Made by a program: the position numbers and the translations under genes. A model generated the notes under the pieces. It was given only the letters and a program-made list of their open reading frames with translations, did no database searches and was not told the origin of the DNA. From Castor canadensis (taxonomy: Eukaryota; Chordata; Mammalia; Rodentia; Castoridae), in NCBI RefSeq assembly GCF_047511655.1, contig NC_133398.1:107772332-107836331 (forward strand): a DNA stretch of 64,000 nt, in the 5' to 3' direction. The first letter of the stretch is position 1; each line of letters opens with the position of its first letter. Positions 1 through 11,545 of this stretch are shown piece after piece.

Positions 1-871
1 AAGGTGCAAATAAAGAGGGGGAAAAGAAATAATAAAGTATGGGAAACAGCATAAAATGGCAGTGGTAAATCATAATAGGAAATAATTAAATAGCTCATAG
101 GTAAGGATAAGATTTTTTAAATGTGAAAAAGCCAAGATCAAAGAGAACATACTGGAAATAAAAAATCATGGAGAAAATATAGCAGGTGATTGGAGAAAAT
201 GCTGTAGACCAATAGAAGAAATAGTGGATGTGTAAGATGTTCTCATGAACTGACCACTCATAACTCTATTGCTAAACAGATGCCCCCATTACCATTAAAG
301 TTGTATAAAAATGCCATATACCCACAAGCAGGGGCTACATGTAATTTGTAAACCATATGAAGCATCAAGGCAAGTTTACCACGTGAATCCCCCTGTAGAA
401 TGGTATCATGAAGTTCATAAAGGACTCAACACTCTCCTGTATGGTCTGGGCTATACTTGAGTCTAATGATGAGGACAAAGGAGATCCTGCCAGTAAAATC
501 CCTGGGGAATAGCCCAAAACAAGGTCAACATCAGATTTTTAAGGGCTGTAAAATAGGTACACCTCAAGCCAAGATCTGAAATGGTTAAGAGCAATCAGAT
601 AATATCTAAGTTAGAAATGGACTAAGGTCTACCTCTGACAGATTGAAGAGTTGGAAGTAAGAATCTAGAAGGCCCAGGAGGATGGAGGATGTGCTAAGCT
701 GGAGGCTGGAGGAGGGGCTGTCATGCAGCCTGTTCTTCCTATGGTACCACCTCCTCCCAGGAGCCCTTTGTGATGAGGATGTCACAGCTCTGTGATGCAG
801 GCCTGGGCCCTCTGCCTAGTCCCAAAGGAAACTCCCAGAGCTCAGTTGACTGACAGCAACAGTGTGATCAA
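1..871. other. 5' flank of the SPATA31-like gene
   Basis: No gene, RNA or clear young repeat is visible here. The first 600 bases are AT-rich and look like decayed interspersed sequence. The last 200 bases before the first exon are more GC-rich and would hold any promoter of the SPATA31-like gene. I cannot name a TATA box or a transcription start with confidence. Confidence 0.4.
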
Positions 872-1060
872 ATGAAGAGTCCTCTTTTTCCTGAAAAGTG
901 TTAGTGCACATGGCTGAGCCCCAGGTCCACCACCTGGGCAACGGATGTAGTCCTTGCCTTTGTGTGCGGACTGGGCCTCTTCCTCCTGTTACTGCCCTAC
1001 CTCCAGGCTAATCCATCCCCACCACTATCACCACCTGGGAAAAAGAAAACTCAGAGGAAG
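872..1060 (+). pseudogene. SPATA31: SPATA31-family exon 1 with an in-frame stop codon
   Basis: The exon runs from an ATG at 872 to a consensus donor (gtaag at 1061) and is 63 codons long. It encodes the typical SPATA31 N-terminus: a short leader, then a hydrophobic segment with [14 protein letters not shown] (about residues 31-44), then a proline-rich stretch and a basic GKKK motif. In the family this is a single N-terminal membrane-anchor-like helix. Codon 11, at 902-904, is TAG, where relatives as I recall them have a sense codon, so translation from the family start would stop after ten residues. The rest of the exon keeps its frame and splice donor. The stop could be a true inactivating mutation, a polymorphism or an assembly error. 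The identity is clear from the hydrophobic motif and its position upstream of the large SPATA31 exon. Confidence 0.8.
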
Positions 1061-1763
1061 GTAAGAAACCCACAAAAAATGGTTCTCTACTGTTATTTCC
1101 ACTTTTCCAAATCAAGTCGAGAGACTGTCCAAAAGAGAAATCTCAGGAGAGAACAAGACAACCTTCCCTTAGGCCCTGGCAGGTCAGGACAGGGGTGACA
1201 GTGAGCACTAGTTAGTCTATCTGAGTTCTCAGATCATCTGTGTGGTGTGCTTCAGGTGTCAGGACAAAATCAAACACTGTGACTCAGTGGCCAAAGACTG
1301 GATTGCTCAAAGACTTGGGGACTTATGGGGAAGCCCAGGCTCTAAGCGCTGGTTCATCAGTGCCCTTTTCATGGCAGCTGCCTGCAGGCACGACTTGTCT
1401 CTGTATTGGTATGGTCTAAGGACTATATTGAGCCTGAGAGCCTCCCATCAGAGGCCAAAGGAGGCAGACATCAACTTGGCAGCAGAAAGGAACTTGGAGG
1501 GCTGGGTCTGTGATCTTGAGCAGAGGGACAGTGGCATCTGTGGTGGATCTCACTGAGAAAATCCCTCTTTGTGTTTCTTACAGAAGGAAAACAAAAAATA
1601 TTTGTACTCACTTTAGAAATGAATAAAAGGAATAAGTACACAGATCCACTAATTCAATATAGAATATCATTATTCATGAATAATGAACATCTGCAGCTTG
1701 CCTACAAGGAGGAGTGAGAGAGAATTGAGCCCAGCCTCTCTTTTTTTCTTTCTTGTTTCTCAG

Positions 1764-1817
1764 TGTCAAATGCACATAGGGGCTGGAGAAGAAGGAAGAA
1801 GAGTGACCCTGTGAAAG
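1764..1817 (+). pseudogene. SPATA31: SPATA31-family exon 2, frameshifted
   Basis: A strong pyrimidine tract and CAG (1761-1763) precede this short exon, and gtaagg (1818 on) follows it. Read in the frame that matches the family, it gives a basic stretch with RGWRRRKKSDPVK, resembling the Arg/Lys-rich segment that follows the membrane helix in SPATA31 proteins. The exon is 54 nt. With exon 1 ending in phase 0, the frame is lost near positions 1776-1779, where one base seems to be missing. Without repair the frame runs into a TGA at 1812-1814. A 55-nt ancestral exon would end in phase 1, which fits the acceptor phase of the next exon at 2313. So the splice structure is intact but the reading frame is broken by one base. 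Confidence 0.65.
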
Positions 1818-2312
1818 GTAAGGCTCTGCCATTCAATCCTAACTTGATGTCAGAGCTAAGTTGATGTCACCTGCCCCTAAAGGACCAGAGCCATGTCTGT
1901 GTCTCCTGGGATGTCAGTTGCAGATCCCTGAGAAGGAGGCTCCTTGGGAAGGAAATCAGAAGCTGGGATACCTCTCAGGTTCCATGCTCAGAAAGAGGCT
2001 GTGACGTGCCAGGAAATAATTGTTGCCCAGAAGGGGGTGGTGTGGGCATTGGTGGAGCAACACTGCCTGGATTTGGAGAGTTTTAAAGACCGTGGTGGGT
2101 GATGGTTGTGAAAACAACTTGTAAATGAGAAAGCACTGCCCATCCATGATCTTTGCAGCCACTGTTGTCAGCGGTTGTATAATCCTAGTCTTTGGTGCAT
2201 GAATAGGCTCTGAAATGTAATCTCATATGGTCTTTTCTAAGAGGGCATTCCATTCAGCCTCCTCTAAAGTCCCCATGCCTTCCCCACCATAACCCAGTCT
2301 CCTAATTTCCAG

Positions 2313-5155
2313 CTTCTGGAGATAGACTGGAAAATCCAGAGGAAAAAGACAAAGATGAATCATTTCTAGAACAAATGAACCCAGGATACTACTTCAATTC
2401 TCTAGGGAATATGTTGAAGTCACTGAGTGCTGAGCAGGACAACACAACCCCACAACCCTTCTGGGACATGAAAGATAAATCAGAACAGCTGCTGGGTCCT
2501 CAGAAGCTCTCATATCCCAAGATCTTGGGGGACCATTTTCAGCAGAAATATAACCAGCTTTTCTGGGGTCTCCCCTCTCTGCACAGTGAATCCTTGGTGG
2601 CTGCTGCCTGGATCTCCCAGAATTCTCTGCAGTCTCCCTTCTTCTTATTCAATGGTCTCTCCAATGTTTGCCCAGTGCAGTTGCAGGATAAAATGTCTCC
2701 ACTGCTTTCCCAGGCCTATCCCCTGTCTCATCTGGAACCCCACCCCCCGCCCCTGGTTCTATCTATGTCTCAATTCCAGCCCCCATTTCTGGGTCAGATT
2801 CAGAGTCCGGCTCATCTCCAATCCTCTCTCCCAGCCCTGCTACCTTCTTCTCTACCCCATGTTAGGGACAGTGGAGAATCCTGCCCTACATCCCAAATTA
2901 AGCCACAATCTCCCATCCCAACTGAAATTCAACGCCCAGAAAGGCCCTTGAGGAAACAACTAGAAAGTGAGTGGGCTTTTCCCTCGGTGGGCCAAAGATC
3001 TCAGGAAGTCTACAGTCTCTTTACTCCCACCCTTTCTCAAGACCACTGGGCAGTCTCCATCCTTCCTGAGAATCTTCCAATTAGCCCTGAGCTCCGGGAG
3101 CAACTGGAGGAACACATTCAAAAGTGGCTCATCCAACACCGATGGGACCTGCCCCGCAGAATCCAAGAGTCTCTGGAGCTGATGCAGCTTCGGGAGGAGC
3201 TAACAAGGACATGTCAGGAAAGTGGCAAACCTGGCCCCTCACAGCCCTCTGTATCTACATGTGAACCCAGCAAGGATGGACAGAAGGTGAGGTTCCATCT
3301 AAAGAAGGATGCGGGCAAGAATTTGGGGCATTTTCTAGGAAAGGTCCCAAAGAATGTACCCAAGGACCTGGAAAGTTCTCCAGTGAAGGCTCTGAGGGTG
3401 ACTACAGAGACAGAGAGAGACCTGATGAAGTCCTCATTGAAGAGTGACTCAAGAAATGACTTATCAAGAAGCATACACAAGAATCCACCTGAAAATACCC
3501 TTAAAGCCCATGTGGGCATTCAGTCAGAGGAGATCAACAAGGGTCTAGTCCCTTTGAGTGTGCGTGAATCCTGGCTTTTTGTGGGGGACGATTTTTCCAT
3601 GTCTGAAACCCACATAGAAAGCAGAGATCTGGCATCCTCAAAGAGCTGGGAAAACTGTGTGAGGACCACCCAGAGCCTTTCCTTCCTTGATCCAGACACT
3701 CAACAGACCCTAGAGACACATGTCTCAAGGTTGTGGGTGAAGCATAAGTGGGGCCTACCCCTCAAAGCACTCAAGCCCGTTAATCTCTTTAAGTTAAAAA
3801 CACCTCAACCCATGTCCCTGCCACAGTATGGCTGTACCTCCTCAGCCACCTATGTACCTGGGGCCAGCTCAAAAGTTGAGGTTGCCAAGTTCCTGGGAAA
3901 ACCACCTCAGACATGCTCAAGAGAGAAGGTGATGATTAATGAGTCTGTGCCCCCCATGGAGAAGCCATACCTTGTGTTTTCACCTTCATATAAGGAAATC
4001 AAGAGGTCCCTGACACAGACTCCATCCTGGGAGGACTATAGGTTCTCAGAGGCTCCTCCTACCAGACTGGTGAGCAGCCAATCTTCTCAGACTTCTATGT
4101 ACGGTCATGTGGGCAGAACCTGTCAGAGTAGGACTGTCCTGGGGACTTGGAAAGGCAGCCTAGATGTCTCTTCACTGCCTACAGCATCCGTTGCCCAAGA
4201 TCTAGCAGAGCCATACCTCCAGGCACAAGATGCTAATGAGTTTCAACACAGAGTGGAGATGAAGCCAGTGAACTACTTTGATGTCTGTACCACTGAGATG
4301 TTCCTTCCGGCCTCTTCCACAGACAGTTTGGCTTCACAGGTATGGGGTGACCTGGGGCAGCAGAAGCACACATGGAACACATGGAGGAGCCAAAGCAAGA
4401 TGTTTGCCCCTACTTACAATGGGGAGGATGCAAGGAGGAGGAGCCCAAGAAGTCATAGAGAAATGTGTGAAGAATTGAGGACCTCCAAGCTCACCCAAGG
4501 CAGAGAAACAGAAGACACTTTTGAAGGGGGCCCTCAACCCCTTCCAAAAAACAAACAGTTTTGTCTAGAAAGGTCCTTCCAAAGAGCCATGAAGTGTGTT
4601 CTTCACAGGATCTTCTCCAAAAAAGCACTCAAAGAGCAAGAAGAGCACCCAGAAACATACAAGCCTACATCTACCACTGCCCAGAGCCAAAGAAAAGTGA
4701 AAACCAGTCCACATGTGGACAGTAATGTGACTGAAGCACAGAAGCTCATGACAACCGTTGGACAGATGTTGGAAAGGAAAATGGTGCTTCAGCATAAACT
4801 ATGTGGCTCGAAGGCAAACCAGCACAAAGAGCATCCTCATGACTCTCAGATGTCCCCCTGCCACAGGCCTCCCTTCTACCCAGAACAAAGAAGAATGTCC
4901 AGTTACATACCCACCCCCAAGTACCGGAGGTCTCCTAACCAGGAAACGAATGCTAGTGACCCACAGTCCTTGAAAAATGTACAATTTAGCAACGAACACC
5001 AGGGCCCACAGCATACCCTTCACCTCATGTCCCACAACAAGTCTGTGTCACCAAGGTGTCCCTCCCATCAGGGGCCTACAGTGTCAGGGGCTTCGAGCCA
5101 CTATCACCACTGCCCAAGGCACTGTCTTCTTCGGAGAGATGTCTTACCTGATTAA
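2313..5155 (+). CDS. SPATA31: SPATA31-family protein, large last exon (gene possibly inactivated at its 5' end)
   Basis: This is the main exon of a SPATA31 (formerly FAM75) gene, a rodent/primate multicopy family expressed in testis and linked to spermatogenesis. Its biochemical role is poorly known. An acceptor (ctaatttccag, ending 2312) opens the exon in a frame that continues into a 926-codon stretch starting with the ATG at 2375. Family hallmarks, numbered from that Met: QLFWGLPSLHSESLV at 61-75; a segment near 230-275 with LPENLPISPELREQLEEH and the following WLIQHRW; a related segment near 437-475 with LETHVSRLWVKHKWGLP; and a C-terminal GASSHYHHCPRHCLL followed by a few residues and TAA. 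The two KW/HRWxLP segments look like an internal repeat. The proline-rich block that normally precedes this region in relatives is absent, because an in-frame TAA sits at 2303-2305 just before the acceptor. With exons 1 and 2 damaged, only an internal start such as 2375 could give a protein. The long intact frame suggests recent damage, an alternative start, or a sequence error upstream. Confidence 0.88.
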
Positions 5156-6880
5156 CCAGAAAGTACCTCTACGGTCTTTCTGAGTAGGAAAACATGTCAC
5201 CAGGAAAAAATTTAGTCCAAGAGAAAAGAGAAAAATTGTCTTTCTCATCCAAGATATTTAATGTAACCCAATATACATGTTTTTCTAAGAGGGTAATGAC
5301 TTCTGTGTGTTCCATGCTTGGTGTTGGGCTTTGACTTCCAGAAGAGATGGGGCATGGCAGGAGGTTGATAGAGAGGAGTTGCAAGCCCTCCTCCATTCAG
5401 ATATTCTTCATTGACCCTTAGTTCCCATCATACCATCCTCACAGAAACAAACAAACAAACAAAAAACAAGATGAGGAGCATCAATGAAGAGCTCATCCAG
5501 GATCTGGGTCAGCCCATCTTTCCATTGCTTTCTCTCTACCTTAAACTCACATAGCAGTAGGGACCAGGTTTACAGAGGCATCTTAGGGCTGAAAATTCCA
5601 TAGGTTCCAAGAAGAGTCACAGTCAAGTAGCTTCCAATGTCACAAAATGGGTGGAAGTTTTGTTGAGCACTGCTGGACCCTAAGTTTAGAAGTGGGAGAA
5701 CCCCTTCACTTGGCTCTCTTGGTGGGGAACAGTTAATACCTGCTCCTGGGAAGTCCTTTCTCTCCCTGGTAAATCTGGGATGCTCATGGGCCCTTTCAGT
5801 TGCACCTTAATGAAAAAGTGAAAGTCACTGCCCTATTGCCTCTGCCTTTCTCATGTCCTACAGCAGCAGTGAGGACAGAACTTCCAGCTCTATGGGGTGG
5901 CTGTGGAGATGGTGATGTTGAGGGAAGCTCTTGAGAGCCATGTCCACCCAAAATGTCTACTTCTTCCCTGCTCACAGCTCACCTACCTTGGTCTGTCTCC
6001 ATCTATCTCAACTCCTGGGTGAATGGAAGTGGGGTGTGACTGTGTGTGCAGTAACCTGACCATCAGGTGCTGTGGACTGAGGTTGGGATGTGGGAGAATT
6101 GAAAAGTTGGAGGCAAGGAAGAGGTGGAGTGGAGTGAGGCCACCATAAATGGCATGGCGAACAGGGAGCCATTGAGGTGTCCCTGCCATCCACAAGCCTT
6201 ATGAGGAAGATGGGGGCCAAGTGGCTCATCCTCGCCCTCCTCCAGAGTCCCTCTTGCTCCAGACTCCAGATCCCAGACCTAGCTCTGACACAGGGACCAC
6301 ACTATGGAGAAAGTGAGGCAAACTAGGGAGATTATTTTGTTTGTTGCCTGTGGTGCTGGAGATCCAACCCAGGTACTACAGATCTGAGTGACAATGGGAA
6401 TGTGCCCTGCTGCCCACATGTGGGTCTGTGCCAGTATCTGGGTGAAGGGTAGAGTGAGCACAGGCTGCAGGGGTCTGGATACTGGTGTCAAAGGCTTCTC
6501 CTGGAGCCAGTTCCTGCTCCTGGGACTTGGATGACTAAGTCAGCCTCTGAAATAGCCCCAACGGTGAGAGGAGTTCAGACTGGCAGGAGAAGCTGGGACC
6601 AGGAGCAAAGAAGGGCCCCAAGTCCTTGGAAGCTAAGGAGAGGATGGCAAAGCATTGGTACTCTGACCTCAGGAGGGCCCATGGCTGGCTGCTGCTGGCT
6701 TCTCTCACGACACCAAGAGGCAGATGTGGAACATGGAAGAACTGCACACAAACCCATGGCTCCTGCCAGAAAAAGACCCATAAACAGGCTATGGTGACGG
6801 ACTAGCCAGAAAACAGGAAGGACAAAGTCCCTTTGCCCTTCTGCTGAGCGCTCAGTCTTTCATAAGATGCAGTAAGGCCA
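5156..6880. other. 3' flank of the SPATA31-like gene
   Basis: No second gene is recognised. The first few hundred bases are likely 3' UTR of the SPATA31-like gene, and I see no convincing nearby AATAAA. The remainder is moderately GC-rich, without SINEs or L1. Short open frames on both strands look like chance frames. Confidence 0.4.
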
Positions 6881-6884
6881 GCAA

Positions 6885-7835
6885 TGAAGACTCCACACAG
6901 GCCTTCCAGAGAGGTCTCATACAGAGACCTCTCACTGCCATGGTGTGTTTTATATACTGAAATCTCCCACTGAGAAGTGCCACAGGAATCTCACAACTCA
7001 CATGTTAACCCAAGGAGATCCTCACAGACCCCTCACACAGGTAGACATCTCACAAAGGACCTCCAAAGAGACCCCACAGACACTGCACAGAGACCTCTGA
7101 GTCTCCCACAGAACTCCCACAAAGACCTCCCCCAGAAGTCACACTTTCCTTCCTCCTCCCACAGAGACCCCCCCCCCAAGTCAGCACACAGAGAAACAAC
7201 CCACAGAGACCTTCCAGTCCATGCAGAGACCTCCTGCAGAGATCTCTCAATCAACATACAGACATCCCTTGGCCAACACACAAAAACCTCCCAGAGACCT
7301 TCCAGTCAACATGCAGAGACTTCCTATGCCTCACAGTGACCTTGCAAATCCAAAGTCATGTCACAGAAAGTCCACACAAAGAATTCCCTCAGGCTCCTTA
7401 CACAGAGACTTCCCAAGAGATCCCACGGGGCCCTCCCACAGGGTGCTCCCACCAGTAGACTTTCCACAGAGACCTCAGGCAGACATTGCCCATAGAGCCC
7501 TCCCTATAGAGACCCACCACAGAGCATTGCTCCAAACAGAGAGACCCTGGCCAGAGCCCTCATAGACAGACCCCACACACAGACTTTCCCCTGTCCTGCA
7601 GAGATCTCTCCTGCAGACCTTACACAGAGACCTCTCGCAGGAATTTCATGTTTCCCCACAGGCCCTAACACAGAAACCCAGCAGAGAGCTCTCTCACAGG
7701 AACTTCTCACAGAGAAAGAGACCTCCCCCAAAGTCCTCCCACAGACACCTCATCCAGGGACCTCACACAGAGGCATTCCTCAGGGACTTCACAGGGATTT
7801 CCTACAGAGTTCACACATGTGGGAACCCCACAGAG
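6885..7835. repeat. Degenerate tandem repeat with a CACAGAGACCTC core
   Basis: About 950 bases are dominated by imperfect copies of a roughly 12-bp core, CACAGAGACCTC, and variants such as CACAGAGACTTCC and CACAAAGACCTCC. Spacing is irregular and partly higher-order. Clear copies occur near 7107, 7162, 7206, 7402, 7467 and 7625. The strand is strongly biased (rich in C and A, poor in T and G), so both strands show artificial open frames, which I treat as repeat shadows. It looks like an old diverged minisatellite. Confidence 0.8.
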
Positions 7836-8029
7836 GCCCCTCACATCCTCGGGAGCCTGAGCAGTTGCTTGTGGACAAGTCCTCCATAGTGGGGACAAAA
7901 CACTCAACAAACTGGCACCATAGTGGGACATCATGAGCTGTGCCTCCCCCAACCCCCAACCCCCCAGCCCTGAGGTGCCCAGACATTGTTGGTATTGCCC
8001 CAAATGGGGTTGGCTGCTTGGGGAAGTGC

Positions 8030-8247
8030 TCTTTTTTTTTTTTCTTTTGTAATGTCATTGCCTCTGGAAAAAAGGATTCTGGATTTACACGTAAGTGCTG
8101 CAAATTTGAGTCACTCCCCCAACTCTTTGCTTCAGTCATTTTTCAGATAAAGTCTCACTTTTGCTCAGGGCCAGCTTTGGGCCATGATTCTCCTACCTAT
8201 GCTTTTCATAGCTGAGATTACAGGCATGTACCTCCATGCTCAGTCCC
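8030..8247 (-). mobile_element. Composite B1/ID-type SINE, antisense
   Basis: A poly-T run (8031-8044) begins the element on the plus strand and is its A-tail. It is followed by a degraded head and then the antisense B1-like phrase 'gctgagattacaggcatgta' near 8212. The copy is diverged and carries an unrelated or degraded segment in its middle. Confidence 0.65.
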
Positions 8248-8249
8248 TA

Positions 8250-10870
8250 AGAAAATATCTTGCAACATCCTACAAAATTATCTCAATGTCACATGCTTTA
8301 TTTCATTTGAGACAGATGTGATCTTAGATGGCTTACTTCTTTACTCTGGAAATATGGTAAACACCTGTAGCAAATGGAACTAGAAATAAAATAAACCAGC
8401 AAAGAGGCAACTGGCCTCTCAGGGTCTATGGAACCGGCACATTATTTTGCAGGTAACAATTTGCATCAGGTGTGTGGGCTGTGTTTTATTTTTACAAGCC
8501 AAGAATCATGCAAACATTGTTTGAAAATAGGTCAGATCTCTGGCACTATTTATATTAGATCACATGGCAAAATTGTATGTCTTAATATTTCATTCTTTTA
8601 AATGCATTCATATCATTAAGTGACATTTAATAATGTCACTAGAATCCATGATTCTAGGATATGACAAAATCCTAAGATTCAGCTGACATTGCTTAAACTG
8701 ACGGGCTACCTAGAAGGATTCATTTTTAAAAATAATTCTATTAAATGTACATTTCCTAAGATAAGAAAAAGGATTCATTTTATATTTACTACAGGAACAA
8801 AAAGAGACATAGTTTAAAATAGCTTTAAACTCCTACAAAATTCATCACTTACATATGCATGTGGCCTGATAAAATGACTATGAAAGGGATATGCTAGCAT
8901 CTGAATTGAAGAAAATGTATGTTTAATCACATTTTTATAGTAATGATAAATAATGAAAGACCTCACTTATTTTACATACGACACTTTTCAAAGGGTACAC
9001 CTTGGTGCAGCTTCATATTTCTCACTGCTGTTACATGAGTTGTTGTCCTCGCCTTGGTAAAATCTACTTTAATGACAGCTGTTTATACATATCATGAGAT
9101 CATCAGGACCCCCATGTCACGGTCCTTTCTCTAAGAGTTACAGAGTTGACATAGGGCTCTTAAACCTTCTGTTTCACAAGAAATTGCCTTATCATATTAT
9201 CAGAAACTTATAAATTTTTTTAACCATTAAATTTTCTACTTTTCTCCTTTATGATGTCATCAAATCACAAAATGAAGGAGCATCACCGTGGATGTTCCCT
9301 AGTGTTCTGTCAGATCACACACATATTTTAATTGTATAACCTATGCAAGTAAGTTTAGTGATCAGAGCAAATAGAATCAGGAAAAAATTCACACAGGAAA
9401 ATAGCCTTCTCAATTGACTATTTTAACAGGGTTACAAGACGTGATGCTGCTTAGCCTTTTGAATTAAAGTTGCTCAGGGTTGTCAGGAAGTCTGCAAATG
9501 AGGGAAATGTCCATAACAAAAAGTTGATGGTGACCGTCCTCACCAGTAATTCATTGTTCAATATTCTGTGCAAAATTGCAGTGAACACATGCATTAAAGC
9601 AGCATTCCTGTCAATCTCTATACATTTGTAGGTCAGACGTTACCTCCAAAGATTTGTGTGTCTGATTTCTACAGAATAAACTTTAACCTCTATCCCACCT
9701 GAAATAATCAAAAGGGTTTGATTCACTGAAAAGACATCATCAGTATTTCCAGGTTCTATTATTATGTGCACATTATTTTTTATAAGACTCACCTCGTAAG
9801 TTTTGTAAACATTCTTATCATTTGGATATGTCCAGGTGAAATGGATACCAATAATTAGATAATGAAGAAAACATCAAAACCAGGTCACCTTTGCTTTCAC
9901 AGTATTTCACATCAAAATACTTTGTTGAAAACACTGATTTTTAATCTGCTGATAAAAGGCTGTCTAAATGATATTCAGGATCTATCACAGGTTTGGATTT
10001 AAAATAGATTTATATTTCAAACAGGGCTGACACTACTTTTAATAAATCAGGTGCTCCAGAACACACGGTATGTGGGGGAGGGGGGAGGGGAATAACTATG
10101 TGATAGCTTCTTTCTGATCCAAGGGATAAAGATCTTTTCCAAGTCAGCGAAAAGGAGCCATTTGACAATGACAATCCTTAAGAGGGATTCTCCTTTATAG
10201 ACTGTAATTGCCAGTTTCGCACACTATTAATTTGTCAAGAACTCCCATGAAGAAACTCCTGGAGGTTTACCTGGTGCTTATAGCCATGTTTTCGGTTGTG
10301 TTCACACACTGGCCCAGTAGGGCACTTCATATCCTGATAATCAGGGGGAGGGGACCTCACTGTGGCCTCCTTCATATGCTTTCTGAGGTGGATCAGATCC
10401 ATAGCAATCTTTGTAACTGTGCTCATGGGCATGGCTGTACAGAGGATTGCTGTGACCCCCTCCCTGCCCTATGGCAGGCCGTTTTCCCATGGACAGGCCT
10501 TCCCACGCACTGCACAAGCTCATTTCACACCATGGTCCTGCAAATGATGCTGACGAAACCAGAGTGCTGTAAAGTGGTGGCACACAAGGCACAGCAGATG
10601 AAGACATAGAAAACACCCGTCCCTTCATAAGTGATGCAGTGACACGTTGCTTTGGTTGTAAGCGTTGCTGTGCTTCTGCTGGCCTCCTGGGTCGGGTACT
10701 TTGGGGAACTGTAAGAGGTCCTCATGCTCATTCACTGTCAAGATGTTTGCAGCTTCTCCTTCCTGCTGTGATCTGATGGCTGGAATCCCGCCCACTCCAA
10801 CCTGCTCATTATGGTCTTTACCATTTTTCGCCAGTGTTCTAAGTTTAAGGTGTTGCTCTTAAACTTGAGG
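8250..10870 (-). pseudogene. Possible minus-strand retrocopy of an unidentified mRNA
   Basis: No introns or SINEs are visible in 2.6 kb. On the minus strand a protein-like segment (10432 down to 10235) reads MPMSTVTKIAMDLIHLRKHM, continuing to a stop near 10235. Upstream of it, peptide-like pieces lie in other frames with stops between them. Below 10235 the sequence is AT-rich and 3'-UTR-like. On the minus strand an AATAAA (plus-strand tttatt at 8297-8302) lies about 40 bases before the segment ends. This is the arrangement of a decayed processed pseudogene with a long 3' UTR. I do not recognise the parent, and it could instead be unrelated unique DNA. Confidence 0.3.
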
Positions 10871-11290
10871 AGCAAAACCACTGCCCTATTTATTTATGCC
10901 ACAATTCCATGCCAATTTATTTTTTAAAGGGTTATCCCTGAAGTCAGGCTATCTCTTCATCTAACAGGTCTACTGCACAAGTCCTTTACATCCTAGATTT
11001 ATCAACATTATAGAACTATATTACTGTATCTCAAAAGACTTTGTTTCATGAAATGTTATTTTTCTTATTTTGTAAAATCGTCAATGCAGGGATTTAGTCT
11101 TGGTTGATATTTTTAAATGTTGGCATTTTTCTAAATACATAACAATTTTTCTTCTTTACATACATCAGAAACTATGTTAAGAACATAGCTAGGATGGTAG
11201 TGTTTTGGTTCATTTCTTTCACTGTGTGTACCAACTCTGCATGAAAACGTGTATTATTACACAGCCGTAAGGAAAAAATCAGTCTTAAGG

Positions 11291-11390
11291 CTTAGTAGGT
11301 CTGCCTCAGTGGTAGAGTGCTTAGCATGTACAAGGTCCTGGGTTCAATCCCCACAACAGCCAAAACAATGAAAAGAAAAATACACTGACG
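11291..11390 (+). mobile_element. ID-type (tRNA-like) SINE
   Basis: It contains 'cagtggtagagtgcttagca' and 'ggttcaatccccac', a tRNA-like A/B-box pair, followed by an A-rich tail. Confidence 0.75.
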
Positions 11391-11430
11391 TAAGGCTTAG
11401 CCTTTCAGATCTGAGGCTCACCTTGCCTTT

Positions 11431-11545
11431 CTTTGTTTTTTATTTATTTTTTGGCAGTACTGGGGCTTGAACTCAGGGCCTCACAGTTATCTAGGCCTGC
11501 TAATCAAGCACTCTACCACTTGAGCCACTCCACCAGCCCTTCAGC
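11431..11545 (-). mobile_element. ID-half of the composite SINE, antisense
   Basis: The antisense phrases 'ggcagtactggggcttgaac' and 'ctctaccacttgagccactc' end in 'ccagccc'. These are the tRNA-like half seen throughout the window. Confidence 0.8.

Noticed and set aside
2586-5035. Several short open frames on both strands inside the SPATA31 exon
   Set aside because: Shadows of the long coding frame, without their own motifs.
6977-7565. Open frames on both strands reading repetitive His/Arg-rich or Gly/Leu-rich peptides
   Set aside because: They follow the CACAGAGACCTC tandem repeat and exist in several frames at once.
6885-7835. Considered a CRISPR-like array because of repeated units
   Set aside because: Mammalian context, irregular spacing, imperfect repeats and no unique spacers of constant length. 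It is a diverged minisatellite.
11291-11390. Possible tRNA gene
   Set aside because: A and B boxes are present, but the flanks and A-tail match the ID SINE family seen many times, and a tRNA cloverleaf does not close.
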